NCBI RefSeq assembly: GCF_014837055.1
Contig: NZ_JACSPQ010000019.1
Coordinates: 62,001-126,000 of the forward strand
Source of the DNA: Phocaeicola faecium
GTDB lineage: Bacteria > Bacteroidota > Bacteroidia > Bacteroidales > Bacteroidaceae
Direction: 5' to 3'
Length of the DNA stretch: 64,000 nucleotides
Part shown: positions 26,701 through 35,916 of the stretch, in pieces
How positions within the stretch are numbered: the stretch's first letter is position 1
How the letters are laid out: the number at the start of each line of letters is the position of its first letter
Notes under the pieces: model-generated
Databases searched by the model: none
Told to the model about the DNA's origin: nothing
The model's input: only the letters and a program-made list of their open reading frames with translations
Made by a program: the position numbers and the translations under genes

Positions 26701-28302
26701 GTGATAGCCCGCACGCGCCACTCCATCCCGGGCATCTCGCTGATTTCGCCCCCGCCCCATCATGACATTTATTCGATAGAGGACCTCGCACAGCTTGTCT
26801 TCGACCTGAAGAACGTGAACCCGAAGGCGTACATCAGCGTGAAGTTGGTGGCGGAAAGCGGAGTGGGAACGATTGCCGCGGGCGTGGCAAAGGCGAAGGC
26901 AGACCTGATCGTGATTTCGGGTGCGGAGGGAGGCACGGGGGCTTCTCCGGCTTCTTCGGTGCGTTATGCCGGCATCCCGCCCGAAATAGGACTAAGCGAG
27001 ACGCAGCAGACGCTGGTGATGAACGGGCTGCGCGGACAGGTGCGTCTGCAGACCGACGGGCAGCTGAAGACGGGGCGCGATGTGATTTGCATGGCGCTGC
27101 TGGGGGCGGACGAGTTTGCTTTCGGCACGGCGGCGCTCATCGTGCTGGGCTGTGTGATGATGCGCAAGTGTCATGCCAACACGTGCCCGGTGGGGGTGGC
27201 CACGCAGGACGAACGCCTGCGCCGCCGTTTCAGGGGACATTACGAGTATGTGGTGAACTATTTCCGTTTCCTTGCCCAAGAGGTGCGCGAGTATCTGGCG
27301 GAGATGGGCTTTACGAGGCTGGAAGACATCGTGGGCCGTACCGACCTGATCGACATTGCGCCGGCGAAGGGTGGGAAGGCTGCGCTGCTTGATTTCAGCC
27401 GCTTGCTGCACAAGGTGGATAACGGTTCGGCGCTCCACCACGTGACGGACCAGCACCACGACATCGACCATGTGATGGACGTGGGCATGATTGCCGCCGC
27501 TAAGGAGGCTCTGGAACACGGCAAGGAGGTTTCGCTGGAGTATGCGATAGCCAATACCGACCGCTCGGTGGGAGCCATGCTGTCGGGGGAGGTAGCTGCA
27601 AGGTATGGCAACGCGGGACTGCCCGACCAGACCATCAGCGTGAAGTTCAAGGGCTCGGCAGGACAGAGCTTCGGGGCGTTTCTGGCTCATGGCATCAGTT
27701 TCAGGCTGGAAGGCGAGGCGAATGATTATTTAGGCAAGGGACTGAGCGGCGGACGCATCTCGGTACAGCCTCCCGTGCGCAGCGGATTCGTAGCAGAGGA
27801 AAATACGATAGTAGGAAACACGCTGCTGTATGGTGCCACCGGCGGGGAGGTTTACATCAACGGCCGTGCGGGCGAACGTTTTGCCGTCCGTAACTCGGGA
27901 GCCATCGCCGTGGTGGAAGGCGTGGGAGACCACTGCTGCGAGTACATGACGGGCGGAAGGGTAGTCGTTCTGGGCGGAACGGGACGCAATTTCGCGGCGG
28001 GAATGAGTGGCGGAGTGGCTTACGTTTGGGACAAGAACCGCAACTTCGATTATTTCTGCAACATGGAAATGGTGGAATTGTCGCTCCTTGAAGATGCTTC
28101 CTCACGCAAGGAACTTCACGAGCTGGTGCGTCAGCATTACCTGTACACGGGCTCGCAGCTTGCACGCACGATGCTCGACAACTGGAATCGCTACATCGAC
28201 GAGTTCATTCAGGTTACGCCCATCGAATATAAGAAGGTGCTGGCAGAAGAGCAGATGCGCAAGTTGCAGGAAAAGATTGCCGAAGTGCAGCGCGATTATT
28301 AA
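23782..28302 (+). CDS. gltB: Glutamate synthase, large subunit
   Basis: Catalyses glutamine + 2-oxoglutarate to two glutamates, the second step of ammonia assimilation. 1506 residues. The glutaminase nucleophile is Cys34 in HDACGVGM, preceded by a propeptide that must be cleaved. Then come the central domain, the FMN-binding synthase barrel (AEGGTGASPASS segment), the 3Fe-4S cluster cysteines in CVMMRKCHANTCPVG (about 1124-1136) and the C-terminal beta-helix (GGEVYINGRAGERF). The first 500-600 bases have ordinary composition, then the gene turns sharply GC-rich (see findings). A run of seven G lies at 24873-24879. Confidence 0.97.
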   Translation: MKSSNFIREESKGKATGSQRTLGLYDAANEHDACGVGMIVDIHGNKSHELVDSALKVLENLKHRGAEGADNKTGDGAGIMLQIPHEFILLQGIPVPEKGKYGTGLVFLPKSSSEQSSILRVLIEEIEREGLVLMHLRSVPVNSSVLGASAAETEPDIKQVFITGASATENLERTLYRVRKRIERRVTHKDFYIVSLSSRTLVYKGMLSSVQLRTYFSDLTHPYLTSGLAIVHSRFSTNTFPTWSLAQPFRLLAHNGEINTIRGNRGWIEAREGVLSTPLLGDVRDIRPIVQPGMSDSASLDNVLEFLVMSGLDLPHAMAMLVPESFNDKNPISEDLKAFYEYHSILMEPWDGPAALLFSDGRYAGGMLDRNGLRPARYLITKDGMMVVASEAGVINFDPEAISAKGRLQPGKMLLVDTQQGCIYYDEQIKEALASAKPYRRWLAANRIELDTLKSGRKVENGVDDCARRLRAFGFTREDVERTVAPMCTTGAEPVASMGNDTPLAVLSGLPQLLFGYFRQQFAQVTNPPVDPIREALVMSLTEYIGAVGNNILLPDESHCKMVRLPHPILTNTQLDILCNIRYKGFKTVKLPMLFEAGSGEEGLREAVADLCKGAEAAVDAGANYIILSDRGVDAGHVAVPSLLAVSAVHHHLISVQKRVQTALVVESGEIREVMHAALLLGYGASALNPYMAFAVIDGLVKGGDIQLNYETAERNYIQALCKGLYKVMSKMGISTIRSYRGAKIFEAVGLGEGLLKTYFGTPCSTVGGIGLKEIARDYETFHRRGYAAGEVEGLLPHAGLSVYRKDGERHAWNPETIATLQLATRTGSYARFKEFTAKADTEGNPVFLRDFFRFRKNPIDISKVEPVEEIVRHFVTGAISFGAISKEAHEALALAMNKLGARSNTGEGGEDSARFHATYDGIPLSSKTKQVASGRFGVTAEYLVNAEEIQIKVAQGAKPGEGGQLPGFKVDEVIARTRHSIPGISLISPPPHHDIYSIEDLAQLVFDLKNVNPKAYISVKLVAESGVGTIAAGVAKAKADLIVISGAEGGTGASPASSVRYAGIPPEIGLSETQQTLVMNGLRGQVRLQTDGQLKTGRDVICMALLGADEFAFGTAALIVLGCVMMRKCHANTCPVGVATQDERLRRRFRGHYEYVVNYFRFLAQEVREYLAEMGFTRLEDIVGRTDLIDIAPAKGGKAALLDFSRLLHKVDNGSALHHVTDQHHDIDHVMDVGMIAAAKEALEHGKEVSLEYAIANTDRSVGAMLSGEVAARYGNAGLPDQTISVKFKGSAGQSFGAFLAHGISFRLEGEANDYLGKGLSGGRISVQPPVRSGFVAEENTIVGNTLLYGATGGEVYINGRAGERFAVRNSGAIAVVEGVGDHCCEYMTGGRVVVLGGTGRNFAAGMSGGVAYVWDKNRNFDYFCNMEMVELSLLEDASSRKELHELVRQHYLYTGSQLARTMLDNWNRYIDEFIQVTPIEYKKVLAEEQMRKLQEKIAEVQRDY

Positions 28303-28334
28303 CCGTGTGAATGACTTAAAAATCAAATCAAGAT

Positions 28335-29675
28335 ATGGGAAACCCAAAAGCATTCTTAACTATACCGCGGCAGGAAGCGGGTTACCGCCCTGTCCACGAC
28401 CGTATCGCCGACTTTGGCGAGGTAGAGCAAACATTAAACAGCGGGGAACGCCGCCTGCAAGCCTCGCGCTGCATGGATTGCGGAGTGCCGTTTTGCCATT
28501 GGGCATGTCCGCTGGGCAACCGTCCTCCTGAATTTCAGGATGCACTCTGGCGGGGGAAATGGCGCGAGGCGTATGAGATACTGAGCCTTACGAACGATTT
28601 CCCGGAGTTTACGGGACGCATCTGTCCGGCACTGTGCGAGAAGAGTTGTGTGCTTCAGCTCAGCATGGGAGAGCCGGTCACCATCCGCGAAGACGAGGCG
28701 GCGATTATCGAGGCTGCCTTCCGCGAGGGATTCATCCGTCCCGGCAGTTATCCGCGCAACGGGAAGCGGGTGGCGGTTATCGGATCGGGACCGGCGGGAC
28801 TTGCGGCTGCCAACCAGCTAAACCGGAGGGGCTATGAGGTGACTGTGTTCGAGAAGCTGGAGTACATTGGCGGGCTGCTGCGTTTCGGCATCCCTAACTT
28901 CAAGCTCCACAAACCGATAATCGACCGGCGTCTGCACCTGATGGAACAGGAAGGCATCACATTCAAGGTTAATTCGGAAATCGACCTGAATTGCCTGCCC
29001 GAAGGTTTCGACGCTTACTGCGTATGTACCGGAACGCCGCAGGCACGCGATCTCTCCATTCCGGGACGGGAACTGAAAGGAATTCACTTTGCGATGGAGA
29101 TGCTTGCCCAGCAGAACCGCGTGCTTGCCGGACAGACTTTCACGAAAGACGAACGCATCTCGGCACGGGGAAAACACGTGCTGGTAATCGGCGGCGGCGA
29201 TACGGGCAGTGACTGTATCGGTACGAGCAACCGTCAGGGAGCACTGAGCGTAACCCAGATTGAAATCATGCCCAAGCCTCCCGTGGGCGAGAATCCCGAT
29301 ACGCCATGGCCACAGTATCCGCGGGTACTGAAAACAAGCAGCAGCCACGAAGAGGGATGTGCGCGCCGCTGGAGCTTGTCGTCCGTCCGTTTCTTGGGAA
29401 AAGGTGGACACGTTTCGGGTGTGGAAGTGGAGGAGGTGGAATGGATTCCCGATCCCGCCGGCGGACGTCCGATGATGACTCCCACGGGACGGAAGGAAAC
29501 CCTTAAAGCCGACCTCGTACTGCTGGCAATGGGATTTCTGAAACCCGAACTCCCGCCGCTGCCCGAAAACGCTTTTGTGGCGGGCGACGCAGCCACGGGA
29601 GCCAGTTTGGTGGTAAGGTGCATCGCATCCGGACGCAAGGCAGCCGGAGACATCGACCGCTATTTGAGAGAATAA
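28335..29675 (+). CDS. gltD: Glutamate synthase, small subunit
   Basis: Passes electrons from NAD(P)H through FAD and iron-sulfur clusters to the large subunit. 446 residues. N-terminal cysteines for two clusters are in CMDCGVPFCHWACPLGN and CPALCEKSC. The FAD site is VIGSGPAGLAAA and the NAD(P)H site is VIGGGDTGSDCIG. The C-terminal AMGFLKPE...FVAGDAATGASLVV closes the FAD fold. It lies 32 nt after gltB and 48 nt before asnB on one strand, so the three form an operon. Confidence 0.97.
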   Translation: MGNPKAFLTIPRQEAGYRPVHDRIADFGEVEQTLNSGERRLQASRCMDCGVPFCHWACPLGNRPPEFQDALWRGKWREAYEILSLTNDFPEFTGRICPALCEKSCVLQLSMGEPVTIREDEAAIIEAAFREGFIRPGSYPRNGKRVAVIGSGPAGLAAANQLNRRGYEVTVFEKLEYIGGLLRFGIPNFKLHKPIIDRRLHLMEQEGITFKVNSEIDLNCLPEGFDAYCVCTGTPQARDLSIPGRELKGIHFAMEMLAQQNRVLAGQTFTKDERISARGKHVLVIGGGDTGSDCIGTSNRQGALSVTQIEIMPKPPVGENPDTPWPQYPRVLKTSSSHEEGCARRWSLSSVRFLGKGGHVSGVEVEEVEWIPDPAGGRPMMTPTGRKETLKADLVLLAMGFLKPELPPLPENAFVAGDAATGASLVVRCIASGRKAAGDIDRYLRE

Positions 29676-29723
29676 GATACACGATACGAAGATATACAAC
29701 ATACAAATACAACGATTAAAATC

Positions 29724-31430
29724 ATGTGTGGGATAGCAGCAATATTCAACATTAAGGAACAGACACCCGCACTCCGGAACAAGGCGCTGGCGATGGCTAA
29801 GAAGATACGTCACCGCGGTCCCGACTGGAGCGGAATCTATTGTGGCGGCTCCGCCATACTTGCTCACGAGCGGCTTTCGATAGTCGACCCGCAGAGCGGC
29901 GGACAGCCCCTTTATTCACCCGACCGCCGGCAGATTCTTGCCGTGAACGGTGAGATATACAACCACCGCGACATCCGCCGCCGCTACGAAGGACGGTACG
30001 ACTTCCGTACCGGGAGCGATTGTGAGGTCATCTTGGCGCTTTACCGCGACAAGGGGATACGCTTTCTGGAAGAACTGAACGGTATATTCGCTTTCGCCCT
30101 TTACGACGAGGAGCGCGACGAGTTTCTCATCGCACGCGACCCGATAGGCGTCATTCCCCTTTATATCGGCTACGATGCCGACGGTACGGTGTACTGCGCC
30201 AGCGAGCTGAAAGCACTGGAAGGCTTCTGCGAGCGTTACGAGCCTTTCCTGCCCGGACACTACTATTCGAGCCGCGAGGGGAAGATGGTGCGCTGGTATC
30301 GGCGCGACTGGTTTGAATACGATGGAGTGGATACCGGCGGTGCAGACGAGCCCCGCGCTGCCTCCTTCCGCATCAGGGAAGCTCTCGAAGACGCCGTGCG
30401 CCGCCAGCTCATGAGCGACGTGCCCTACGGCGTACTGCTTTCGGGCGGGCTCGACAGCTCCGTCATCTCCGCCATCGCCAAGAAATATGCGTCGTGCAGG
30501 GTAGAGACCGACGGGCGGAAAGAAGCATGGTGGCCCCGCCTGCACTCGTTTGCCATCGGGCTGAAAGGTGCCCCCGACTTGGAGAAGGCGCGCGAGGTGG
30601 CCGACTTCATCGGCACCGTCCACCACGAAATCCATTACACCATCGACGAGGGACTCGACGCCCTGCGCGATGTCATCTATTATATTGAGACTTACGATGT
30701 CACCACCGTGCGTGCGTCTACCCCGATGTACCTGCTGGCGCGTGTCATCCGCAGCATGGGCATCAAAATGGTGCTGAGCGGCGAGGGAGCTGACGAGGTG
30801 TTCGGCGGATACCTCTACTTCCACAAGGCGCCCGATGCCCGCGCCTTCCACGAAGAAACCGTGCGCAAGCTCTCCAAACTCTACCAGTACGACTGCCTGC
30901 GCGCCAACAAGTCGCTTGCCGCATGGGGCGTCGAAGGGCGCGTTCCCTTCCTCGACAAGGAGTTCCTTGACGTGGCGATGCACACCGACCCCCGCCTCAA
31001 GATGTGTCCGGGCAGCGTGATAGAAAAGAAAATCGTGCGCGAGGCGTTTGCTGACATGCTTCCTCCCGGCGTGGCGTGGCGGCAGAAAGAACAGTTCAGC
31101 GACGGGGTGGGATACAGCTGGATAGACACCCTCAAGGAAGTGACCGCGCGCGCCGTGACCGACGACGAGATGGCACACGCCGCCCTCCGCTTCCCCATCA
31201 ATCCGCCTCGCAACAAAGAAGAATACTACTACCGCAGCATCTTCGAGGAATACTTCCCCTCGCGCAGCGCCGCCCTCAGTGTGCCCAGCGTGCCCAGCGT
31301 GGCGTGCTCCACGGCAGAAGCCCTCGCATGGGATGCGTCATTTAAGAACATGAATGAGCCGAGCGGACGCGCCGTGACGGGCGTACACGCTGACGCTTAT
31401 ACCCAAACCCCTGCTGCCCATGAAAGTTAA
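29724..31430 (+). CDS. asnB: Asparagine synthase B (glutamine-hydrolysing)
   Basis: Makes asparagine from aspartate, ATP and glutamine. Cys2 (MCGIAAIF) is the glutaminase nucleophile after removal of the initiator Met. The synthetase domain has the PP-loop [11 protein letters not shown] and the [12 protein letters not shown] motif. At 568 residues it is a little longer than the E. coli enzyme; the extra tail (from about residue 515) contains a VPSVPSV mini-repeat encoded by a duplicated GTGCCCAGC at 31279-31296. Its last 11 bases overlap the dapF start. Placement behind gltBD ties asparagine synthesis to nitrogen supply. Confidence 0.96.
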   Translation: MCGIAAIFNIKEQTPALRNKALAMAKKIRHRGPDWSGIYCGGSAILAHERLSIVDPQSGGQPLYSPDRRQILAVNGEIYNHRDIRRRYEGRYDFRTGSDCEVILALYRDKGIRFLEELNGIFAFALYDEERDEFLIARDPIGVIPLYIGYDADGTVYCASELKALEGFCERYEPFLPGHYYSSREGKMVRWYRRDWFEYDGVDTGGADEPRAASFRIREALEDAVRRQLMSDVPYGVLLSGGLDSSVISAIAKKYASCRVETDGRKEAWWPRLHSFAIGLKGAPDLEKAREVADFIGTVHHEIHYTIDEGLDALRDVIYYIETYDVTTVRASTPMYLLARVIRSMGIKMVLSGEGADEVFGGYLYFHKAPDARAFHEETVRKLSKLYQYDCLRANKSLAAWGVEGRVPFLDKEFLDVAMHTDPRLKMCPGSVIEKKIVREAFADMLPPGVAWRQKEQFSDGVGYSWIDTLKEVTARAVTDDEMAHAALRFPINPPRNKEEYYYRSIFEEYFPSRSAALSVPSVPSVACSTAEALAWDASFKNMNEPSGRAVTGVHADAYTQTPAAHES

Positions 31431-32229
31431 GTTTACTAAAATGCACGGGGCGGGAAACGACTACATCTACGTCGACACCCTGCGCTATCCCATCGCCGAC
31501 CCCCGCCGCGCCGCCATCGAGTGGAGCCGCCCCCATACGGGCATCGGCAGCGACGGGCTGGTGCTGATAGGCGCTTCATCGGTTGCCGACTTCAGTATGC
31601 GCATTTTCAATGCCGACGGCTCCGAGGCGATGATGTGCGGAAACGCCAGCCGCTGTATTGGCAAGTACCTCTACGAGCGCGGGCTGACGGATAAGACCGA
31701 AATCAGGCTTGAAACGCTTTCGGGCGTGAAAACGCTCCACCTCCACGTCTCCCCCCAAAGGCAGGTAGACGCCGTGACGGTCGACATGGGCGTTCCCACG
31801 CTCATCCGCCGCGTGGAGCTGGGCGCGGGCTACCCCTTCGGCGAAGGTATCGCCCTGTCAATGGGCAATCCCCACTTGGTGATATTCGTTGACGATGCCG
31901 AAAGCGTCGACCTGCCCGGAGTGGGTCCGCTGCTGGAGCACCATCCCCTGTTCCCCCACCGCGTGAACGTGGAGTTCGCCCAAATAACCGGCGATGCCGA
32001 AATCCGGATGCGCGTGTGGGAGCGCGGTTCGGGCATCACCCAAGCCTGCGGCACGGGCGCCTGTGCCACCGCTGTGGCGGCAGCCTTCACCCACCGTTCG
32101 CCTCGCCGTTCGGCAGTGCGGATGGACGGCGGCACGCTGCTGATTCACTGGAGCGAGGCCGACGGTACCGTGCGCATGACCGGGCCTGCCGTGAGCGTGT
32201 TCGACGGCGAAATCTCCCTCCCCGGATAA
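31420..32229 (+). CDS. dapF: Diaminopimelate epimerase
   Basis: Interconverts LL- and meso-diaminopimelate for lysine and peptidoglycan. 269 residues. The catalytic pair is Cys73 in MMCGNASRC and Cys210 in [23 protein letters not shown] at the start is the family signature. The ATG lies inside the end of asnB (11-nt overlap), so translation is probably coupled. With dapL 214 nt downstream it forms the last two steps to meso-DAP. The gene is very GC-rich with C-ending codons. Confidence 0.97.
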   Translation: MKVKFTKMHGAGNDYIYVDTLRYPIADPRRAAIEWSRPHTGIGSDGLVLIGASSVADFSMRIFNADGSEAMMCGNASRCIGKYLYERGLTDKTEIRLETLSGVKTLHLHVSPQRQVDAVTVDMGVPTLIRRVELGAGYPFGEGIALSMGNPHLVIFVDDAESVDLPGVGPLLEHHPLFPHRVNVEFAQITGDAEIRMRVWERGSGITQACGTGACATAVAAAFTHRSPRRSAVRMDGGTLLIHWSEADGTVRMTGPAVSVFDGEISLPG

Positions 32230-32246
32230 GCCCTTCGCAGCGTACC

Positions 32247-32334
32247 GTTACGCTACCGCAAGCGATGCCTTGCGCTACCCATAGCGCAGGCCTGCACTAC
32301 GGGTAGCGTAACGATGCGCTTCGGGTAGCGTTCC
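32247..32334. repeat. 88-bp intergenic element, copy B (GC-drifted)
   Basis: GTTACGCTACCGC (32247-32259) and GGGTAGCGTTCC (32323-32334) are the two ends; the span is again 88 bp. Inside is the palindrome GCGCTACCCATAGCGC (32272-32287) and a further GGGTAGCGT (32301-32309). The end bases are GTTACGC/GCGTTCC in place of AAAACGC/GCGTTTT, a drift toward GC in keeping with the surrounding genes. Confidence 0.5.
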
Positions 32335-32403
32335 GGCACTCCCGCCGGGACATACCGTCACAAATAAAAAACAGCAAGATCATATCAGTAAAACCGGCAA
32401 GAC

Positions 32404-32421
32404 GGCGGCATGTCAGCCGCC
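32404..32421. other. GC hairpin just upstream of dapL
   Basis: GGCGGC (32404-32409) and GCCGCC (32416-32421) with a 6-nt loop, 22 nt before the dapL ATG. It has no T-run, so it is more likely a leader structure affecting translation or RNA stability than a terminator. Confidence 0.35.
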
Positions 32422-32443
32422 GGCCTGCAAAAGAAATACACCT

Positions 32444-33673
32444 ATGTCAACAGTAAACCCCCATTACCTGAAACTCTCAGCGAGTTACCTTTTTTCTGAA
32501 ATAGCACACCGCGTAGACCAATACCTTGCGCAGAACCCCGGCAGCAGGCTCATCCGTCTGGGCATCGGCGACGTGACCCGTCCCCTGCCCGCCGCCTCCA
32601 TCGAGGCGATGCACCGCGCCGTCGACGAGCTGGCATCTGCCGACACTTTCCACGGCTACGGTCCCGAACAGGGCTACGGCTTCCTGCGTGAGGCCATCGT
32701 CCGCCATGACTTCGCCCCGCTGGGCGTGAACCTCTCGCCCGACGAAGTGTTTGTGAGCGACGGTGCCAAGAGCGACACTGCCAACATCGGCGAGCTGCTC
32801 GACACCCCCGCCACCATCGCCGTGACTGACCCCGTCTACCCCGTCTACGTCGATACCAACGTGATGGCGGGCCGTGCCGGTGAACCCTGTCCCGACGGCC
32901 GCTGGAGTCGCATCACTTACCTGTCCTCCACGGCTGAAAACGGCTTCGTGCCCGATCTGCCCCGCCGCCGTCCCGACCTCATTTACCTCTGCTACCCCAA
33001 CAACCCCACCGGTACCACGCTCACCCGCGCCGAACTGAAACGGTGGGTTGACTATGCGCTTGAGAACGATTCGCTCATCGTGTTCGACGCCGCTTACGAG
33101 GCATACATCACTCATCCCGACATTCCCCACACCATCTACGAGATACCGGGCGCCGAGCGCGTGGCGGTAGAAATACGCAGCTTCTCGAAGACCGCCGGCT
33201 TTACGGGCGTGCGCTGCGGTTACACCGTGGTGCCCCACGGCGTGACACTCTCTGCCCCCGGCGGCGGCCGCGTGTCGCTCAACCCCTTGTGGAACCGCCG
33301 CCAGACTACCAAGTTCAACGGCGCGAGCTACATCGCCCAACGCGGTGCCGAAGCCGTCTACACCCCCGAAGGCCGTCAGCAGGTGCGCCAAGCTGTGGGC
33401 TACTACATGGAAAACGCCCGCCTCATGCTCGCCGCCCTGCGCTCCGCCGGCCTTGAGGTGTACGGCGGCACGGATGCCCCCTACCTCTGGCTCAAAGCTC
33501 CCGGCGGGCAAACCTCATGGCAGTTCTTCGACCACCTGCTGCGCTGTGCCGGCATCGTCACCACCCCCGGCTCCGGCTTCGGTCCGTCGGGCGAGGGCTA
33601 CCTGCGGCTCACTGCCTTCGGTAAACGCGACGACTGCGCCGAAGCCATGCGCCGCTTGCAGGCAGGGCTGTAG
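32444..33673 (+). CDS. dapL: LL-diaminopimelate aminotransferase
   Basis: Converts tetrahydrodipicolinate directly to LL-diaminopimelate using glutamate as amino donor, bypassing the acylated intermediates of the E. coli route. 409 residues, PLP fold type I. The PLP lysine is Lys249 in SFSKTAGFTGVR; LGIGDVTRPLP near residue 40 and YPNNPTGT are further family motifs. Its amino donor glutamate is the product of the upstream gltBD enzymes. It ends 2 nt from the stop of the convergent permease gene, leaving no room for a separate terminator. Confidence 0.96.
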   Translation: MSTVNPHYLKLSASYLFSEIAHRVDQYLAQNPGSRLIRLGIGDVTRPLPAASIEAMHRAVDELASADTFHGYGPEQGYGFLREAIVRHDFAPLGVNLSPDEVFVSDGAKSDTANIGELLDTPATIAVTDPVYPVYVDTNVMAGRAGEPCPDGRWSRITYLSSTAENGFVPDLPRRRPDLIYLCYPNNPTGTTLTRAELKRWVDYALENDSLIVFDAAYEAYITHPDIPHTIYEIPGAERVAVEIRSFSKTAGFTGVRCGYTVVPHGVTLSAPGGGRVSLNPLWNRRQTTKFNGASYIAQRGAEAVYTPEGRQQVRQAVGYYMENARLMLAALRSAGLEVYGGTDAPYLWLKAPGGQTSWQFFDHLLRCAGIVTTPGSGFGPSGEGYLRLTAFGKRDDCAEAMRRLQAGL

Positions 33674-33675
33674 TC

Positions 33676-34740
33676 CTACCCCCTTTTGCGGTAACTCGCC
33701 ACCGCCCACGTGCCCAGCACCGCGGCAAATCCCGCCATCACAGCAAGGTTTGCCGCCACATCGGTCACCCCTCCGCCCTTGAGATACACCGTGCGCATCA
33801 CCTCCATGAAGTAACGCAGTGGGTTCAGGTAGGTAACGGCCTGCGCCCACGGCGGCATACTGGCAATGGGCGTAAACAGCCCGCTCATGAGGATGAACAC
33901 CAACATGCAGAACCACATGACGAACATCGCCTGCTGCATGGTGGCAGAATGGTTCGAGATGACCAGCCCCAGCCCCGACATCACCAGCACGAACACCCCT
34001 GCCGCGAGAAACACTGTGGCAGGGCTTCCCGCCGGGCTGATGCCGTACATCGCCCGCGCCAGCCCCATGCACAGCGTCAGCACCACCGCGCCCATCGCCC
34101 AATAAGGCAGCAGCTTGGCAAGGGTGAATGCCGTGCGTCCCACGGGCGTAACGTTCATCTGCTCCATGGTGCCCGCCTCCTTCTCGCTCACCACGTTCAG
34201 CGCCGGCAGAAATCCGCACAGCATTACCAGCACAAGTGCCATCAGTGCCGGAACCATGAACACCTTGTAGTCTGAGTGCGGGTTGAAACGGTAGCGCACT
34301 GACGGGACAGGGGAGGACGTATCCATCAAAATTTGCGTGAGATACGAGCTGCCTAATGCTCCTTTCGTGCCGTTTACGGTGTTTACCGCCACCATCACTT
34401 CGGCAGTCCTTCCGTTTATTTGCTCCTTCTCAAATCCGCGCGGAATCTCCAATATCAGGTCTGCGCGGTCTTTCTCAATGGCTTCCAGCCCCGCACGATA
34501 CGAAGACGGCAACTCTGCCAGCTTGAAGTAGCGCGATGCCCCGATGCGGTGTACCAACCGTGTCGACATCTCGCTGTGGTCATTGTCGATGACAGCCACA
34601 CGCAGGTTTTCGATTTCCATTGTGGCAGCCCACGGCATGACGAGCATCACCATACACGGAAACAGCAGAATCAGCCTCGGCAAGAAACTGTTTCGGCGCA
34701 GTTGCCGGAACTCTTTTTCGATAAGGTAACGTAATATCAT
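33676..34740 (-). CDS. ABC-2 type efflux permease (YbhR/YbhS-like)
   Basis: 354 residues: one N-terminal membrane helix (about 20-40), a large extracytoplasmic domain (about 45-175), then five hydrophobic segments. This is the ABC2_membrane_3 topology. It would pair with the permease directly upstream and with the double ATPase to form an exporter; with the membrane-fusion lipoprotein and TolC protein of the same operon it would reach across both membranes. Last gene of the five-gene operon. Substrate unknown. Confidence 0.9.
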   Translation of the reverse strand: MILRYLIEKEFRQLRRNSFLPRLILLFPCMVMLVMPWAATMEIENLRVAVIDNDHSEMSTRLVHRIGASRYFKLAELPSSYRAGLEAIEKDRADLILEIPRGFEKEQINGRTAEVMVAVNTVNGTKGALGSSYLTQILMDTSSPVPSVRYRFNPHSDYKVFMVPALMALVLVMLCGFLPALNVVSEKEAGTMEQMNVTPVGRTAFTLAKLLPYWAMGAVVLTLCMGLARAMYGISPAGSPATVFLAAGVFVLVMSGLGLVISNHSATMQQAMFVMWFCMLVFILMSGLFTPIASMPPWAQAVTYLNPLRYFMEVMRTVYLKGGGVTDVAANLAVMAGFAAVLGTWAVASYRKRG

Positions 34741-34758
34741 AACATGCCTCCTTTCGTG

Positions 34759-35868
34759 TTAATCCAATCGTTTTTTAAACAGGCGCGCTGTCAGTGCCAC
34801 TAATGCCAGCGCCATGACGGTAAGCACTGCCACCTCTGTTGCCACGTATGCAGGCGGCACACCCTCTATCATGAGCCGGCGTACCGCTCCTATGTACCAC
34901 CGCGCAGGTATGGCGCAAGCCACCGCTTGCAGTACGGGTGGCATACTTTCTACCGGGAATATCAGACCCGACAACAATACCGTGGGCAACAGCAGCAACA
35001 ACGCCGACGCCAGCAACGCCGCCACTTGCGTACGTACCACGCACGAAATGAGCAGGCCCAGCGCCAGCGAAACAAAAATAAACAGCAGCGATACCCCTAT
35101 CAGCGCAGCGAGGCTTCCTGCTATGGGAACGTCTAACACCAGCACAGCCAACAGCAGGATGGTGGTCAGGTTGACGAGCGACAACACAAGGTAGGGGACA
35201 GATTTGGAGAGGATAATGAACAGCGCTCCGGCAGGAGAAACAAGCAGCACCTCCATCGTGCTTGTTTCTTTCTCGCGGACAATGGAGATTGAAGTCATCA
35301 TGGCACAAATCAGCATCAGTATCAGTCCCATTACTCCCGGTACAAAGTTGTACGCGCTCTTCATTTGCGGGTTGTAAAGCAATTTGGTCGTGACCTTCAG
35401 ATGCGGTTCACCCGCTTCGGCAGACAGGTTGGCAGTAAGAGATTGACGTATAGCCGACAATACGTTTTGGGCGTATGCAGTCCGCGTCAGTGCCAGATTG
35501 GGGTCGGTGGCATCCACTATCAGTTGAACGCTCTCGCTGTCAAAACGCCCCCGTTGCAAGTCATCAGGCAAGACCACAGCCAGTTCTATCCGGTTTTGTC
35601 TGAATAATCGCTCTACTTCTTTTACAGAGCCGGTTACGTATTTTACGGAAAAATACTCTCCGGCATCGAGCCGGTCGATAAGATAATGCGCGTCTGCATT
35701 GAGATTCGGTGCTACTACCGCCGTCTTTATGTCTTTCACTTCGGTAGAGATGGCAAAACCGAATAGAATAATTTGTACGATGGGCATACCGATAAGTATC
35801 AGCATCGTGCGGCGGTCTCGCAAGATGTGATGAAATTCTTTCCAGACGAATGCAAAGAATTGTTTCAT
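34759..35868 (-). CDS. ABC-2 type efflux permease (YbhS/YbhR-like)
   Basis: 369 residues with the same layout as its downstream neighbour: KEFHHILRDRRTMLILIGMP leads into the first helix, then an extracytoplasmic domain and five C-terminal helices. The KEFxxIxRDR start is the family mark of drug/organic-anion type ABC-2 permeases. The two permeases differ enough to be a heterodimer. It lies 48 nt after the ATPase gene and 18 nt before the second permease. Confidence 0.9.
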   Translation of the reverse strand: MKQFFAFVWKEFHHILRDRRTMLILIGMPIVQIILFGFAISTEVKDIKTAVVAPNLNADAHYLIDRLDAGEYFSVKYVTGSVKEVERLFRQNRIELAVVLPDDLQRGRFDSESVQLIVDATDPNLALTRTAYAQNVLSAIRQSLTANLSAEAGEPHLKVTTKLLYNPQMKSAYNFVPGVMGLILMLICAMMTSISIVREKETSTMEVLLVSPAGALFIILSKSVPYLVLSLVNLTTILLLAVLVLDVPIAGSLAALIGVSLLFIFVSLALGLLISCVVRTQVAALLASALLLLLPTVLLSGLIFPVESMPPVLQAVACAIPARWYIGAVRRLMIEGVPPAYVATEVAVLTVMALALVALTARLFKKRLD

Positions 35869-35916
35869 GGCTCTCAGTATCTTTATCTGTTATATACTTA
35901 TTTATACTAATGACAC

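Noticed and set aside
29916..31178. Minus-strand ORF of 420 codons opposite asnB
   Set aside because: asnB is a clear conserved enzyme on the other strand. The long antisense frame is explained by GC-rich codon use, which removes stop codons; its translation has no recognisable motifs.
32477..33511. Minus-strand ORF of 344 codons opposite dapL
   Set aside because: Low-complexity Gly/Ala/Val/His-rich translation, a shadow of the GC-rich dapL gene.
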